Below are positions 1 to 6,655 of a stretch of DNA of 9,113 bases, in pieces. The notes beneath the pieces are model-generated. The model was not told the origin of the DNA. It worked only from the letters and a program-made list of their open reading frames with translations, and ran no database searches. Both the position numbers and the translations under genes were made by a program. Every line of letters starts with the position of its first letter. Position 1 is the stretch's first letter. This DNA is from Desulfuromonadales bacterium (GTDB taxonomy: Bacteria > Desulfobacterota > Desulfuromonadia > Geobacterales > Pseudopelobacteraceae): the NCBI GenBank assembly GCA_015688915.1, contig JAATGX010000033.1, positions 1-9,113 of the forward strand, in the 5' to 3' direction.

Positions 1-431
1 CCGCGCTGATCATCTTCATCCCTCTTCTGATCGGCAAGGCGATCACCATGGCCTTCATGGGATACGGCGGCATCGGTTTCTTCGTCTACACGCTGCCGGT
101 CATCACCCTCGGTTTCGGCTTGGGCATCGACTTCTCCCTGTACGTTCTCGCCCGGATGAAGGAAGAGATCTCCGAATCGGGTGATTTCGTCCAGGGGTAC
201 ATCAAGGCGCTGGGCACCACGGGGCGTGCTGTGCTGTTCACCGGCCTGACCATGACCGGCGGGCTCCTGACGTTGTTCATTTCCGAGATGCGTTTCCAGG
301 CGATCCTGGGTTCGATGCTGAGCGTGGTGGTTATGGCCAACACGATCATCGCTCTGCTGTTTTTTCCGGTGCTGCTGTCGGTCCTTAAACCGAAGTTTCT
401 GTTCACCAAGGCAGAGGAGCAGAAACAATAG
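1..431 (+). CDS. RND/MMPL-family membrane exporter, C-terminal end (5' truncated by window)
   Basis: The reading frame is open from the window edge (first complete codon at base 3) to TAG at 429-431, giving about 142 residues of the C-terminus. Hydrophobic segments alternate with short charged loops. The stretch GLGIDFSLYVLARMKEE matches the conserved loop after a transmembrane helix in MMPL/RND exporters (typically G-x-G-x-D-Y/F...R-x-x-E-E). The following GTTGRAVLFTGLTMTGGLL and the final helix ending in FFPVLLSVLKPK fit the last membrane helices of that family. Such proteins are inner-membrane, proton-driven exporters of lipids or other hydrophobic compounds. The substrate cannot be told from this end. 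The next gene starts 15 nt downstream on the same strand, so the two are probably co-transcribed. An internal ATG at 48 is not the start, because the frame continues upstream with membrane-type sequence. Confidence 0.85.
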   Translation, partial: ALIIFIPLLIGKAITMAFMGYGGIGFFVYTLPVITLGFGLGIDFSLYVLARMKEEISESGDFVQGYIKALGTTGRAVLFTGLTMTGGLLTLFISEMRFQAILGSMLSVVVMANTIIALLFFPVLLSVLKPKFLFTKAEEQKQ

Positions 432-446
432 GTAGCACAAGGAATC

Positions 447-2813
447 ATGAACATGACAACAGGTACCTTTTCGAGGATCATTCCGCATCTGGTCGTGCTG
501 CTGCTTCTCGCCGGTTCCGGCCTCGCCTCGGGTGCGACCGATCCGGAGAAACCTGGCAAGGAAAAAACCGATGCGGACGCGGAGGGCACGGGCTCGAACC
601 GGTCCGGCACTTCCCCCCTTCCCGGCGCCGGCCCGTTCAGTAAAGAGCTGACGGACAAATTTCGGGAAACCAGGAACCGGCGCGGTGCGGATTACCAGCC
701 CAGAACCCGGCATCTTCGGCCCGACGGGTGGGCCACCTATACGAACCGGCTCTTTCTCCAGTCGAGTCCGTACCTCCTGCAGCATGCCCACAATCCGGTC
801 AACTGGTTCCCCTGGGGGGACGAGGCCTTTGATCTGGCCGGGAAACTGAACCGGCCCGTGCTGGTCAGTATCGGCTATTCCACCTGCCATTGGTGTCATG
901 TCATGGAGGACGAGACGTTCGAGAACGAGGAAATCGCCCGTTATCTGAACGAACATTTTATTGCCGTCAAGGTGGACCGGGAGGAACGCCCGGACGTGGA
1001 CAGCATCTGCATGAACGCGGTGCAGGCCCTCACCGGAAACGGCGGCTGGCCGCTGAATGTCTGGATGACGCCGGATCGCAAACCCTTTTACGGCGGGACG
1101 TACTTCGCGCCGGACGATTTCATGAAGCTGCTGATGTCCGTAAGGAACACCTATGTCTCCAGGCCGCATGAGATAGCCGAATCCGGCCGGAAGCTGGTGA
1201 AGACGGTTACGTCGGCTCTTTCCATTGAAGGCGGCACGGGATTTCCGTCCGCCGGCATCCTGGACAAGGCCGCCCTCACATTCAGGGACCGCTACGACGT
1301 GGACAATGGCGGTGAGAAGGGCGCCCCCAAGTTTCCCAACAGCCTGCCGGTCAGGTTCCTGCTCCGGTACCAGCAGTGGACGGGCAAGCTGGAGTTCCGG
1401 GACATGGCGGAGCTGTCCCTGAAAAAGATGGCGGCGGGGGGCATTTACGATCAGGTCGGGGGAGGATTCCACCGCTATGCCACCGACGACCGATGGCGCG
1501 TTCCCCATTTCGAGAAGATGCTCCATGACAATGCCCTCCTCGCCGTTTCCTACCTGGAAGGGTACCAGGCCACCGGAAGCGAGGATTTCGCCCGGATCAC
1601 CAGGGAGATCCTGCGATATCTCGAACGGGACCTGTCCTCTCCCGAGGGGGCGTTCTACTCCGCGTCGGATGCCGACAGCCCGGCTCCGGGCGGGCATCGC
1701 GAAGAGGGGTATTTCTTCACCTGGACCCCGCAGGAGGTCGGGCGCCTTCTCGGCAAAGAGCGGGCCCGGCTCTTCAACGCATACTACGGCGTGACTGACG
1801 GCGGCAATTTCCAGGGGCGCAGCATCCTCAGCGCCCCGTTATCCCCGGCAACGGCTGCTGTCCCTGAGCCGGGGTTGAGGGCGATCATCGACGAATCACG
1901 GGAGGCGCTCTATCAGGCGCGAAACCAGCGGCCCCATCCGCTACGGGACGAAAAGATCGTGACCGCCTGGAATGCCCTGGCAATTTCGGCATACGCCCGG
2001 GCAGGGCTTGTTCTGGGTGACCGGCAGTATGTGGACAGGGCTGTCAAGGCCGCCGGCTTCATCCTGCAAAACTGCCGTGAAAACGACGGACTCTCCAGGA
2101 GCTACCAAGAGGGAACGGGCAGGGGAGACGCGTACCTGGACGACTATGCCTTTCTTATCGGCGCCCTCCTGGATCTGTTCGAGGCCACCGGCGACGGTCA
2201 ATGGCTGGAAAGGGCGGTTGCCCTGGACAATGTTCTGGAAAAGCGATTCGAAGACGGGAAAAACGGCGGATTCTACCTGACCGGCAACGACCGGGACTAC
2301 CTGGTGCTGCGTGAAAAACCGTCATTCGACGAGGCCCTCCCGTCGGGGAATTCCCGGCAACTCATGAACCTGCTCCGGCTCGCCCGCCTGACGGGGCAGG
2401 AGCGTTACGGGAAACGCGCCGGGAAAACAGTACAATTTTTCTCGGGAAACCTTTCTTCCGAGCCGGAGGCCTTTTCCGAGATGCTCCTGGCGGTCGATTA
2501 TCTGCACGACACACCCAGAGAGGTGGTCATCGTTGCCCCCAAGGGGAACAAGGAGGCGGCATCGCCACTGGTGGACGTCTTCAGGAAAAGCTTTCAGCCG
2601 AACACGGTTTTCCTCGTCGTCGCCGAGGGGGACGAATTCATGGCGCTGGAGAAGCTGCTTCCCTTCCTGAAGGACAAGAAGGCGGTACAAGGGAAGGCCA
2701 CCGCCTATTTCTGCGAAAACAGGAGTTGCCGGCTGCCGACCGGCGATCCCGTGGTGTTTGCCGGACAATTGAGGAAAGCGGGCGAGCGTCCATGGCCGGC
2801 AGAAGGGCGCTGA
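447..2813 (+). CDS. Exported DUF255 / YyaL-SSP411-like protein with thioredoxin-type CHWC motif
   Basis: The 788-residue product has three parts. Residues 1-30 form a signal peptide (Arg10, a Leu/Val-rich core, likely cleavage after Ala30). Residues about 31-98 form a charged, low-complexity linker. The DUF255 core begins near Asn100 with NRLFLQSSPYLLQHAHNPVN. The core carries a thioredoxin-like domain with C147-H-W-C150, followed by an alpha/alpha-barrel-like region resembling N-acylglucosamine 2-epimerases. The C-terminus has the family's paired cysteines (C756 and C761, in YFCENRSCRLP). The biochemical role of this family is not established; a redox or sugar-related function is guessed from the folds. 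Homologues I recall are usually cytosolic and shorter, so the signal peptide and linker are notable. Two starts compete: ATG 447 lies 3 nt after AAGGA (439-443), while ATG 453 lies 9 nt after it. The later one is spaced better and loses only two residues. The gene is probably in an operon with the upstream exporter. Confidence 0.9.
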   Translation: MNMTTGTFSRIIPHLVVLLLLAGSGLASGATDPEKPGKEKTDADAEGTGSNRSGTSPLPGAGPFSKELTDKFRETRNRRGADYQPRTRHLRPDGWATYTNRLFLQSSPYLLQHAHNPVNWFPWGDEAFDLAGKLNRPVLVSIGYSTCHWCHVMEDETFENEEIARYLNEHFIAVKVDREERPDVDSICMNAVQALTGNGGWPLNVWMTPDRKPFYGGTYFAPDDFMKLLMSVRNTYVSRPHEIAESGRKLVKTVTSALSIEGGTGFPSAGILDKAALTFRDRYDVDNGGEKGAPKFPNSLPVRFLLRYQQWTGKLEFRDMAELSLKKMAAGGIYDQVGGGFHRYATDDRWRVPHFEKMLHDNALLAVSYLEGYQATGSEDFARITREILRYLERDLSSPEGAFYSASDADSPAPGGHREEGYFFTWTPQEVGRLLGKERARLFNAYYGVTDGGNFQGRSILSAPLSPATAAVPEPGLRAIIDESREALYQARNQRPHPLRDEKIVTAWNALAISAYARAGLVLGDRQYVDRAVKAAGFILQNCRENDGLSRSYQEGTGRGDAYLDDYAFLIGALLDLFEATGDGQWLERAVALDNVLEKRFEDGKNGGFYLTGNDRDYLVLREKPSFDEALPSGNSRQLMNLLRLARLTGQERYGKRAGKTVQFFSGNLSSEPEAFSEMLLAVDYLHDTPREVVIVAPKGNKEAASPLVDVFRKSFQPNTVFLVVAEGDEFMALEKLLPFLKDKKAVQGKATAYFCENRSCRLPTGDPVVFAGQLRKAGERPWPAEGR

Positions 2814-2817
2814 GCAA

Positions 2818-2995
2818 ACAAACAACCTGATTAGCGCTGATTTTCCGCCAGCAGCGTTCACATGACAAGTCCCCCTTTGAAAAAGGGGGATTTAGGGGGA
2901 TTTGCCTTTGACGGTGGAAAGCAAATCCCCCCTGACCCCCCTTTTTCAAAGGGGGGGACGCTTAACGGAAGATTGACGCTAATCAGGACAAACAA
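2818..2995. mobile_element. MITE-like element with 11-bp terminal inverted repeats and an 8-bp target-site duplication
   Basis: CCTGATTAGCG at 2826-2836 is repeated as its exact reverse complement at 2977-2987. The similarity continues inward imperfectly for about 14 more bases. Directly outside both ends lies the same octamer, ACAAACAA (2818-2825 and 2988-2995), as expected for a target-site duplication. The 162-bp interior has no credible gene and is mostly a large imperfect palindrome. This is the structure of a miniature inverted-repeat transposable element moved by a transposase encoded elsewhere. The octamer is low-complexity and the left flank is itself CAAA-repetitive, so the duplication is suggestive rather than proven. 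The element sits between the DUF255 gene and the esterase gene, and its right duplication creates an ATG at 2995 that should not be taken as the esterase start. Confidence 0.65.
2869..2959. repeat. Large imperfect palindrome built of CCCCCTTTGAAAAAGGGGG units
   Basis: The left arm (2869-2905) and the reverse complement of the right arm (2921-2959) both read GTCCCCC..TTTGAAAAAGGGGG, then a short A/T/C stretch, then GGGGG and ATTTGC. They differ only in C/G-run lengths and a few bases. Each arm also contains its own small hairpin (CCCCCTTT / AAAGGGGG), so the RNA or single strand could fold either as two hairpins or as one long stem with a loop around 2906-2920. From memory, this repeat type is widely dispersed in Geobacter-like genomes. 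It may stop transcription between the DUF255 gene and the esterase gene, but it lacks a clear U-tract. Confidence 0.85.
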
Positions 2996-3033
2996 TGAAA
3001 CCCCCATGCAGCGGGAAACCAAGGAGAGAACCA

Positions 3034-4095
3034 ATGAAAACGGTCCTGATTGCTTTGTTACTCTGCCTTTCCTCCATCTTTTCCCCGGTATTGGCTTTCG
3101 CCCGGGGCGGTTCGCTCGTCACGGACCGGATACACGGGGTTTCGCTGGAGCGGAATCTGCTCGGCGATTCACCGGACCGCGGTATGTACGTCTATTTGCC
3201 GCCGGACTACGGGAAGCGGACGAAAACCCGCTATCCGGTGATCTATCTGCTGCATGGCTATAACGGGCCTGTCGGATACCGGCAGTGGACGGATTGGGAT
3301 ATCCGCGAGGTGATGGACGCGTCGATTGCGTCGGGCACAATCCGTCCGATGATCGTCGTGATGCCGGACGGCACCGGCACGTATTGGGGGAGCTTCTACA
3401 CCAATTCCGTGACCATGGGCAATTGGGAGGACTTCATCACCGTGGACCTGGTGAACCATATCGACGGAAAATACCGGACAGTGCCGAACGCCGCCAGTCG
3501 CGGCATTGCGGGCCATTCGATGGGTGCGTACGGAGCTTTGAAGCTGGCAATGAAACACCCGGATATCTACGGCGCGGTGTATGGTATGAGTTCGTGTTGC
3601 ACCGGCAAACGGGACGAGTCGTTTTTGAAGAACAAGGCCGCATGGGACGAGATATTCGCATTCAGGACGGTGGAGGATGTGGCCGGAGCCAGTCCGCTGG
3701 CCCGTCGCTTCCTCGCGCTTTCCGCTGCCTGGTCCCCGAACCCGGCAAACCTTCCCACGTTCATTGACCCGCCCGTCAAATACGTGAACGGGGAACTGCG
3801 CGTGGTTGACGAGGTCGGGGCTCGCTGGGCCGGCAATGCGCTGATACGGATAGCGGAGCAAAACCGTCCCAACCTGCTGCGATTGCGGGCAATCGCTTTC
3901 GATGTCGGCACACGGGACAAGCTCTTGAATGATAATCGCCGGTTTTCGGAAGCACTCAAACGCCTGCAGGTTCCGCACATCTTTGAGGAGTATGAAGGCG
4001 ATCACAACGACATGGTGGCTGAGCGCTTCGAGATGCGGGTGCTGCCGTTTTTTTCGCGCGCGCTGCTGTTTCAGGCAGCGGACAGGATTCCCTGA
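3034..4095 (+). CDS. Secreted alpha/beta-hydrolase, esterase family (Esterase D / antigen 85-like)
   Basis: The product is 353 residues from ATG 3034. That start is chosen because AAGGAG (3021-3026) lies 7 nt upstream and a clean signal peptide begins there (MKTVLIALLLCLSSIFSPVL, cleavage near LAFA). The in-frame ATG at 2995 would add 13 polar residues before the signal peptide, and it is partly made by the adjacent repeat insertion. The esterase fold (Pfam Esterase, PF00756) is supported by VIYLLHGYNG near the oxyanion strand and by GHSMGAYGAL with nucleophile Ser162. The probable acid is Asp295 in GTRDKL and the probable base is His324 in EGDHND. Members hydrolyse carboxyl esters such as S-formylglutathione, feruloyl or enterobactin esters. 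The substrate cannot be read from sequence. The product should act in the periplasm or outside the cell. No convincing terminator follows it. Confidence 0.9.
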   Translation: MKTVLIALLLCLSSIFSPVLAFARGGSLVTDRIHGVSLERNLLGDSPDRGMYVYLPPDYGKRTKTRYPVIYLLHGYNGPVGYRQWTDWDIREVMDASIASGTIRPMIVVMPDGTGTYWGSFYTNSVTMGNWEDFITVDLVNHIDGKYRTVPNAASRGIAGHSMGAYGALKLAMKHPDIYGAVYGMSSCCTGKRDESFLKNKAAWDEIFAFRTVEDVAGASPLARRFLALSAAWSPNPANLPTFIDPPVKYVNGELRVVDEVGARWAGNALIRIAEQNRPNLLRLRAIAFDVGTRDKLLNDNRRFSEALKRLQVPHIFEEYEGDHNDMVAERFEMRVLPFFSRALLFQAADRIP

Positions 4096-4330
4096 ATATC
4101 GGAGACGTGAGTTTTCACCCGAATCCGTGACGCCTTCCCGGCTCCTCTCACTTGGAATGCCTAAGTCCCGGCATGGCAGGCCATAGTCACCGCATTGGCG
4201 CTGTTCACCCGGCAGAAGCGGTATGATACGGCATGGGCGGCGATTGACTCCGGCATTTCGCTCGATCCGCCAGTCAGGCATCACGGTTTCAAGTTTTTAG
4301 CAAGTAACTACCACACAGGAGGTCGGAAAT

Positions 4331-5767
4331 ATGTCAGCAAGCATCGTGTCAACCGTACGTCTATTGATTGTGGGGGTGATCTTCACCCTTGCCGCCCCGG
4401 CCATATCGGCCGCCAAGCCGGGCAGCCCCGATTTCGTCGAACTGGCGAAGCGGCTCAAGCCGTGTGTCGTCAATATCCGCACTGCCAAAAACATCAAGCC
4501 CCGGCCCCGGCAACAGGCGCAACGCCCCCAGAACCGTCCCCGGGTGCCCTTTGACAACTTTTTCGATGATTTCTTCGACCAGTTCAACAATCAGCAGCCC
4601 CGGCGCGAGAAGACCCTGGGCACCGGTTTCATCATCAGCCCCGACGGCTACATCCTGACCAACAACCACGTGGTCAACGGTGCCGACGAGGTGTTGGTCA
4701 AACTTTCCGACGGCCGTGAAGTCAAGGGTGAGATCAAGGGAACGGACGACAAGCTCGACCTGGCGCTGATCAAGATCAGCGACAAGGAAAAACTCCACTC
4801 CACCGAACTGGGGGACAGCGACGGCCTGGAGGTGGGGGAATGGGTCCTGGCCATCGGCAACCCGTTCGGGCTTTCCCAGACCGTCACGGCCGGCATCGTG
4901 AGCGCCAAGGGGCGCGTGATCGGCAACGGCCCCTATGACGACTTCATCCAGACCGACGCCTCCATCAATCCGGGCAATTCCGGCGGCCCGCTCTTCAACG
5001 CCGAGGGGAAGGTGATCGGCATCAATACGGCCATTATCGCCGACGGACAGGGGATCGGCTTTGCCATCCCGATCAACATGGCCAAGGCGATCATCGGCCA
5101 GTTGCGTGATACCGGCAAGGTGACCAGGGGGTTCCTGGGGGTGCAGATCCAGGCGGTGACCCCGGACCTGGCCAAGTCATTCGACCTGGAAGCCGAGAAA
5201 GGCGCCCTGATCTCCGACGTGTTCGAGGACAGTCCCGCCGACAAGGCGGGACTCAAGGCGGGCGACATCGTGCTGGAGTTCGACGGCAAACAGATCGGTG
5301 AATATAACGAACTGCCCCGCATCGTGGCCGTTACCCCGGTCGATAAAAAGGCCAAGATAACCGTCTATCGTGATGGCAAGCGCCTTGAACTCCCCATTGT
5401 TGTGACCAAGCTAAAGGACGGTGATCCGGAAGCGGCTGACGGCGATGAGTCGGAAAGCGGTGCCGGTGACGGCGTGGAGAGCAAGAAACTCGGCCTTGTC
5501 GTCCAGGAGTTGAACAAGCAACTGGCCGACCGTTTGGGCATCAAGGAACCCAATGCGCTGGTGATCACCGATGTCAAGCCGGACTCTTCGGCTGATGAGG
5601 CCGGCATCTCAGCAGGATCCCTCATCATCGAGATCAATGGCCAGCGTCCGGATTCCCTGGAAAAATTCAACGCAGTGGTTGCAAAACTGAAAAAGGGCGA
5701 TGTGGTGCGGTTGCTGCTCAAACGCCAGGAGGGCGGCATGTATTATGCGGCCATCAAGGCCGGGTAA
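4331..5767 (+). CDS. degP: Periplasmic HtrA/DegQ-family serine endoprotease with two PDZ domains
   Basis: The product has 478 residues. It begins with a signal peptide (hydrophobic core 11-22, cleavage near AISA, residue 27). A Pro/Gln/Arg- and Phe/Asp-rich segment (about 55-90) precedes the trypsin-like domain, as in the LA loop region of Do-type proteases. The catalytic triad is visible: His113 in NNHVV, Asp143 in DLALIKI and Ser217 in GNSGGPL. PDZ1 begins near Gly267 (GFLGVQIQ) and PDZ2 near Leu387. An acidic Gly/Asp/Glu/Ser linker of about 20 residues separates them. These enzymes degrade or chaperone misfolded envelope proteins. The start is firm, because AGGAGG (4317-4322) lies 8 nt before ATG. 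The 235-bp gap upstream (4096-4330) holds no gene I can support. A TATGAT hexamer at 4222-4227 could be a -10 box but lacks a good -35. Cys45 (LKPCVV) stands where Ser or Ala is more usual. Confidence 0.95.
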   Translation: MSASIVSTVRLLIVGVIFTLAAPAISAAKPGSPDFVELAKRLKPCVVNIRTAKNIKPRPRQQAQRPQNRPRVPFDNFFDDFFDQFNNQQPRREKTLGTGFIISPDGYILTNNHVVNGADEVLVKLSDGREVKGEIKGTDDKLDLALIKISDKEKLHSTELGDSDGLEVGEWVLAIGNPFGLSQTVTAGIVSAKGRVIGNGPYDDFIQTDASINPGNSGGPLFNAEGKVIGINTAIIADGQGIGFAIPINMAKAIIGQLRDTGKVTRGFLGVQIQAVTPDLAKSFDLEAEKGALISDVFEDSPADKAGLKAGDIVLEFDGKQIGEYNELPRIVAVTPVDKKAKITVYRDGKRLELPIVVTKLKDGDPEAADGDESESGAGDGVESKKLGLVVQELNKQLADRLGIKEPNALVITDVKPDSSADEAGISAGSLIIEINGQRPDSLEKFNAVVAKLKKGDVVRLLLKRQEGGMYYAAIKAG

Positions 5768-5854
5768 CATTCACCGGGGCGAAATATCGGGCTGGCGGGT
5801 GATTCCGGGCCGCTACGGTGTGTCTTCGATGCTGATGCGTTCGGGAATTTGGGC

Positions 5855-5883
5855 TTGATATACGTCCGCTCATTGAGTATGGT
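5855..5883 (+). promoter_or_regulatory. Sigma70-type promoter for candidate small RNA 1
   Basis: TTGATA (5855-5860, 5 of 6 consensus bases), a 17-nt spacer and TATGGT (5878-5883, 4 of 6) form a plausible vegetative promoter. The predicted start is near 5890, just before a hairpin. It lies 90 nt past the protease stop, with no open frame after it until the HMA gene at 6016. Confidence 0.5.
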
Positions 5884-5889
5884 GTGCGA

Positions 5890-5973
5890 ACGCGAACAGA
5901 GTATGGTTCGCGATAGCGACGATTGTCTGACCTGAAAACAGGAGGCCAAGGATCTGTTCCTTGGCCTTTTTTT
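5890..5973 (+). ncRNA. Candidate small RNA 1 (about 84 nt, three hairpins ending in a terminator)
   Basis: From the predicted start near 5890 the transcript would fold into three consecutive hairpins. The first is a 7-bp stem CGCGAAC/GTTCGCG (5891-5897 with 5906-5912). The second is a 4-bp stem CCTG/CAGG with an AAAA loop (5931-5942). The third, directly abutting it, is the 10-bp terminator stem. No protein is encoded. A close structural partner of the last two hairpins occurs at 8059-8104 with compensatory changes, which argues for a conserved RNA. It could be a free small RNA. Alternatively it could be the structured, attenuated leader of the HMA gene, which begins 42 nt after the T-tract. 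I do not recognise a known RNA family in it. Confidence 0.45.
5943..5973 (+). terminator. Rho-independent terminator
   Basis: A perfect 10-bp stem (AGGCCAAGGA 5943-5952 with TCCTTGGCCT 5958-5967) and a 5-nt loop are followed by seven T residues (5967-5973). It would end candidate RNA 1 and also any read-through from the upstream protease gene. Confidence 0.9.
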
Positions 5974-6015
5974 GTTTGAGTGCAGCACCAATAACAGTAG
6001 CAAGGGAGATTGAAG

Positions 6016-6267
6016 ATGGGAGACGGATGCGGATGTGGCTGTTCCGGCGAGAAGAAGGAGCTGACCAAGGTGAACTGGTCGGTGCCGGGCATCAAATGTG
6101 AGGGGTGCGCCGGCAAACTGGAAACGGCCTTGAAGGAGGTTGCCGGGGTAAAGTGTGTCTCGGTGAATGCGGACGAAAAAACGGTGGCGCTGGGTTTTGA
6201 TGCCATCCAAGCCAGCGAGGCGCAGTTGCTGGAGGTCTTAGGCAAGGCTGGATTCGCGGTGGCCTGA
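6016..6267 (+). CDS. Small heavy-metal-associated (HMA) domain protein with Cys-rich N-terminus
   Basis: The product has 83 residues. The N-terminus has an unusual C-x-C-x-C cluster (Cys5, Cys7, Cys9). Residues about 18-83 form a compact HMA ferredoxin-like fold with the metal loop GIKCEGC (Cys28 and Cys31), followed by the amphipathic helix KLETALKEV and the strand GVKCVSVNADEKTVAL. Such proteins bind soft metals, usually Cu(I), and pass them to transporters; others bind mercury or cadmium. No metal ATPase or regulator is adjacent, so the metal is unknown. ATG 6016 is preferred because AGGGAG (6003-6008) lies 7 nt upstream; the in-frame TTG at 6010 would be only 1 nt from it. The gene stands alone between two terminators, with no clear promoter of its own, so read-through of the upstream terminator may matter for its expression. 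Confidence 0.88.
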   Translation: MGDGCGCGCSGEKKELTKVNWSVPGIKCEGCAGKLETALKEVAGVKCVSVNADEKTVALGFDAIQASEAQLLEVLGKAGFAVA

Positions 6268-6285
6268 GCCTAGCAGCAGGAAACG

Positions 6286-6316
6286 ACGCCATGCCTCCTT
6301 CGGGGGCATGGCGTTT
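6286..6316 (+). terminator. Hairpin terminator after the HMA gene with UUCG tetraloop
   Basis: ACGCCATGCC (6286-6295) pairs with GGCATGGCGT (6305-6314). Past a single bulged T, two more C-G pairs close a C(TTCG)G tetraloop. Only three T residues follow, so termination strength is uncertain, though the stem is very stable. Confidence 0.65.
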
Positions 6317-6383
6317 CAGTAACATCGATGTTTGAGAACTGCCAATCAGCCAATGTGATGATTACCGCTTCAAGGGAGTTTGC

Positions 6384-6560
6384 ATGGCAGACGCGAAGAT
6401 CCGGGTTGTACCGGGCTTTTCCTGGTTCGGTAAAAACATCGGGATAAAGGACAATACCTTGGATTTCGGAGGCATCCTGGCTGACGTCCCGTGCCGTGCC
6501 GCCGGGGTCTTTACCAGGAACACCATAAGCTGCATGACACCAGTTACGAACTTCATTTGA
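6384..6560 (+). pseudogene. argJ: 5' remnant of an ArgJ-like (ornithine/glutamate N-acetyltransferase family) gene
   Basis: A 58-codon frame starts at ATG 6384 with a good ribosome site (AAGGGAG 6372-6378, 5 nt away) and stops at TGA 6558-6560. Its sequence looks like the N-terminus of ArgJ-family acetyltransferases. A glycine-rich NIGIKDNTLDFGGILADVP precedes CRAAGVFTRNTI and a PV pair, matching the family pattern in which a G-I-K segment is followed by S/A-D-x-P and A-A-x-V-F-T-x-N. Full members are about 400 residues and are cleaved at an internal Thr far beyond this point, so the stub cannot be an active enzyme. No continuation is visible in any forward frame downstream, which suggests truncation rather than a simple frameshift. 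The toxin-antitoxin promoter starts 29 nt later. The assignment is by eye and could be wrong in detail. Confidence 0.55.
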
Positions 6561-6588
6561 CGCAAATTCCAGGTTTTGGCAACCCGGA

Positions 6589-6617
6589 TTGACAAGAATG
6601 CTCCTATGACGTATATT
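6589..6617 (+). promoter_or_regulatory. Promoter of the DUF6364-PIN toxin-antitoxin operon
   Basis: A consensus TTGACA (6589-6594), a spacer of exactly 17 nt and TATATT (6612-6617) form a strong sigma70-type promoter. The predicted start is near 6624, giving a leader of about 32 nt that contains the Shine-Dalgarno GGAGG at 6646-6650. Confidence 0.85.
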
Positions 6618-6640
6618 TATATCAAAAATATACGTCATAG
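6604..6640. promoter_or_regulatory. 15-bp palindromic operator overlapping the toxin-antitoxin -10 box
   Basis: CTATGACGTATATTT (6604-6618) and its exact reverse complement (6626-6640) flank a 7-nt centre. The left arm covers the -10 box and the right arm covers the predicted start site, so protein bound here would block transcription. Only the right arm would be in the mRNA, so a DNA operator is more likely than an RNA hairpin. This fits autorepression by the ribbon-helix-helix antitoxin encoded directly downstream. Confidence 0.8.
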
Positions 6641-6655
6641 ATTTTGGAGGTCACC

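Noticed and set aside
2995..3033. Upstream ATG as the start of the esterase
   Set aside because: It lacks a ribosome site, overlaps the target duplication of the repeat element, and would put a charged extension before a clean signal peptide.
2862..3263. Plus-strand open frame starting inside the palindromic repeat
   Set aside because: It crosses the repeat and runs out of frame through the esterase signal peptide; the translation is low-complexity.
4244..4249. TTGACT as a -35 box for the HtrA-type protease gene
   Set aside because: No -10-like hexamer lies 15-19 nt downstream. The nearby TATGAT at 4222 is upstream of it and lacks its own -35 partner.
3169..4284. Long minus-strand open frame (371 codons) opposite the esterase
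   Set aside because: It is antisense to a gene with a complete catalytic triad, signal peptide and ribosome site. Its translation is Arg/His/Pro-rich with no recognisable domain.
5890..5973. Known riboswitch (for example the cyclic-di-GMP GEMM class common in Geobacter)
   Set aside because: The conserved GEMM core sequences and two-stem layout are absent; the element is only short consecutive hairpins.
6270..6638. Minus-strand open frame (122 codons) between the HMA gene and the antitoxin
   Set aside because: It spans the HMA terminator hairpin, the ArgJ-like remnant and the toxin-antitoxin operator, and has no recognisable domain or ribosome site.
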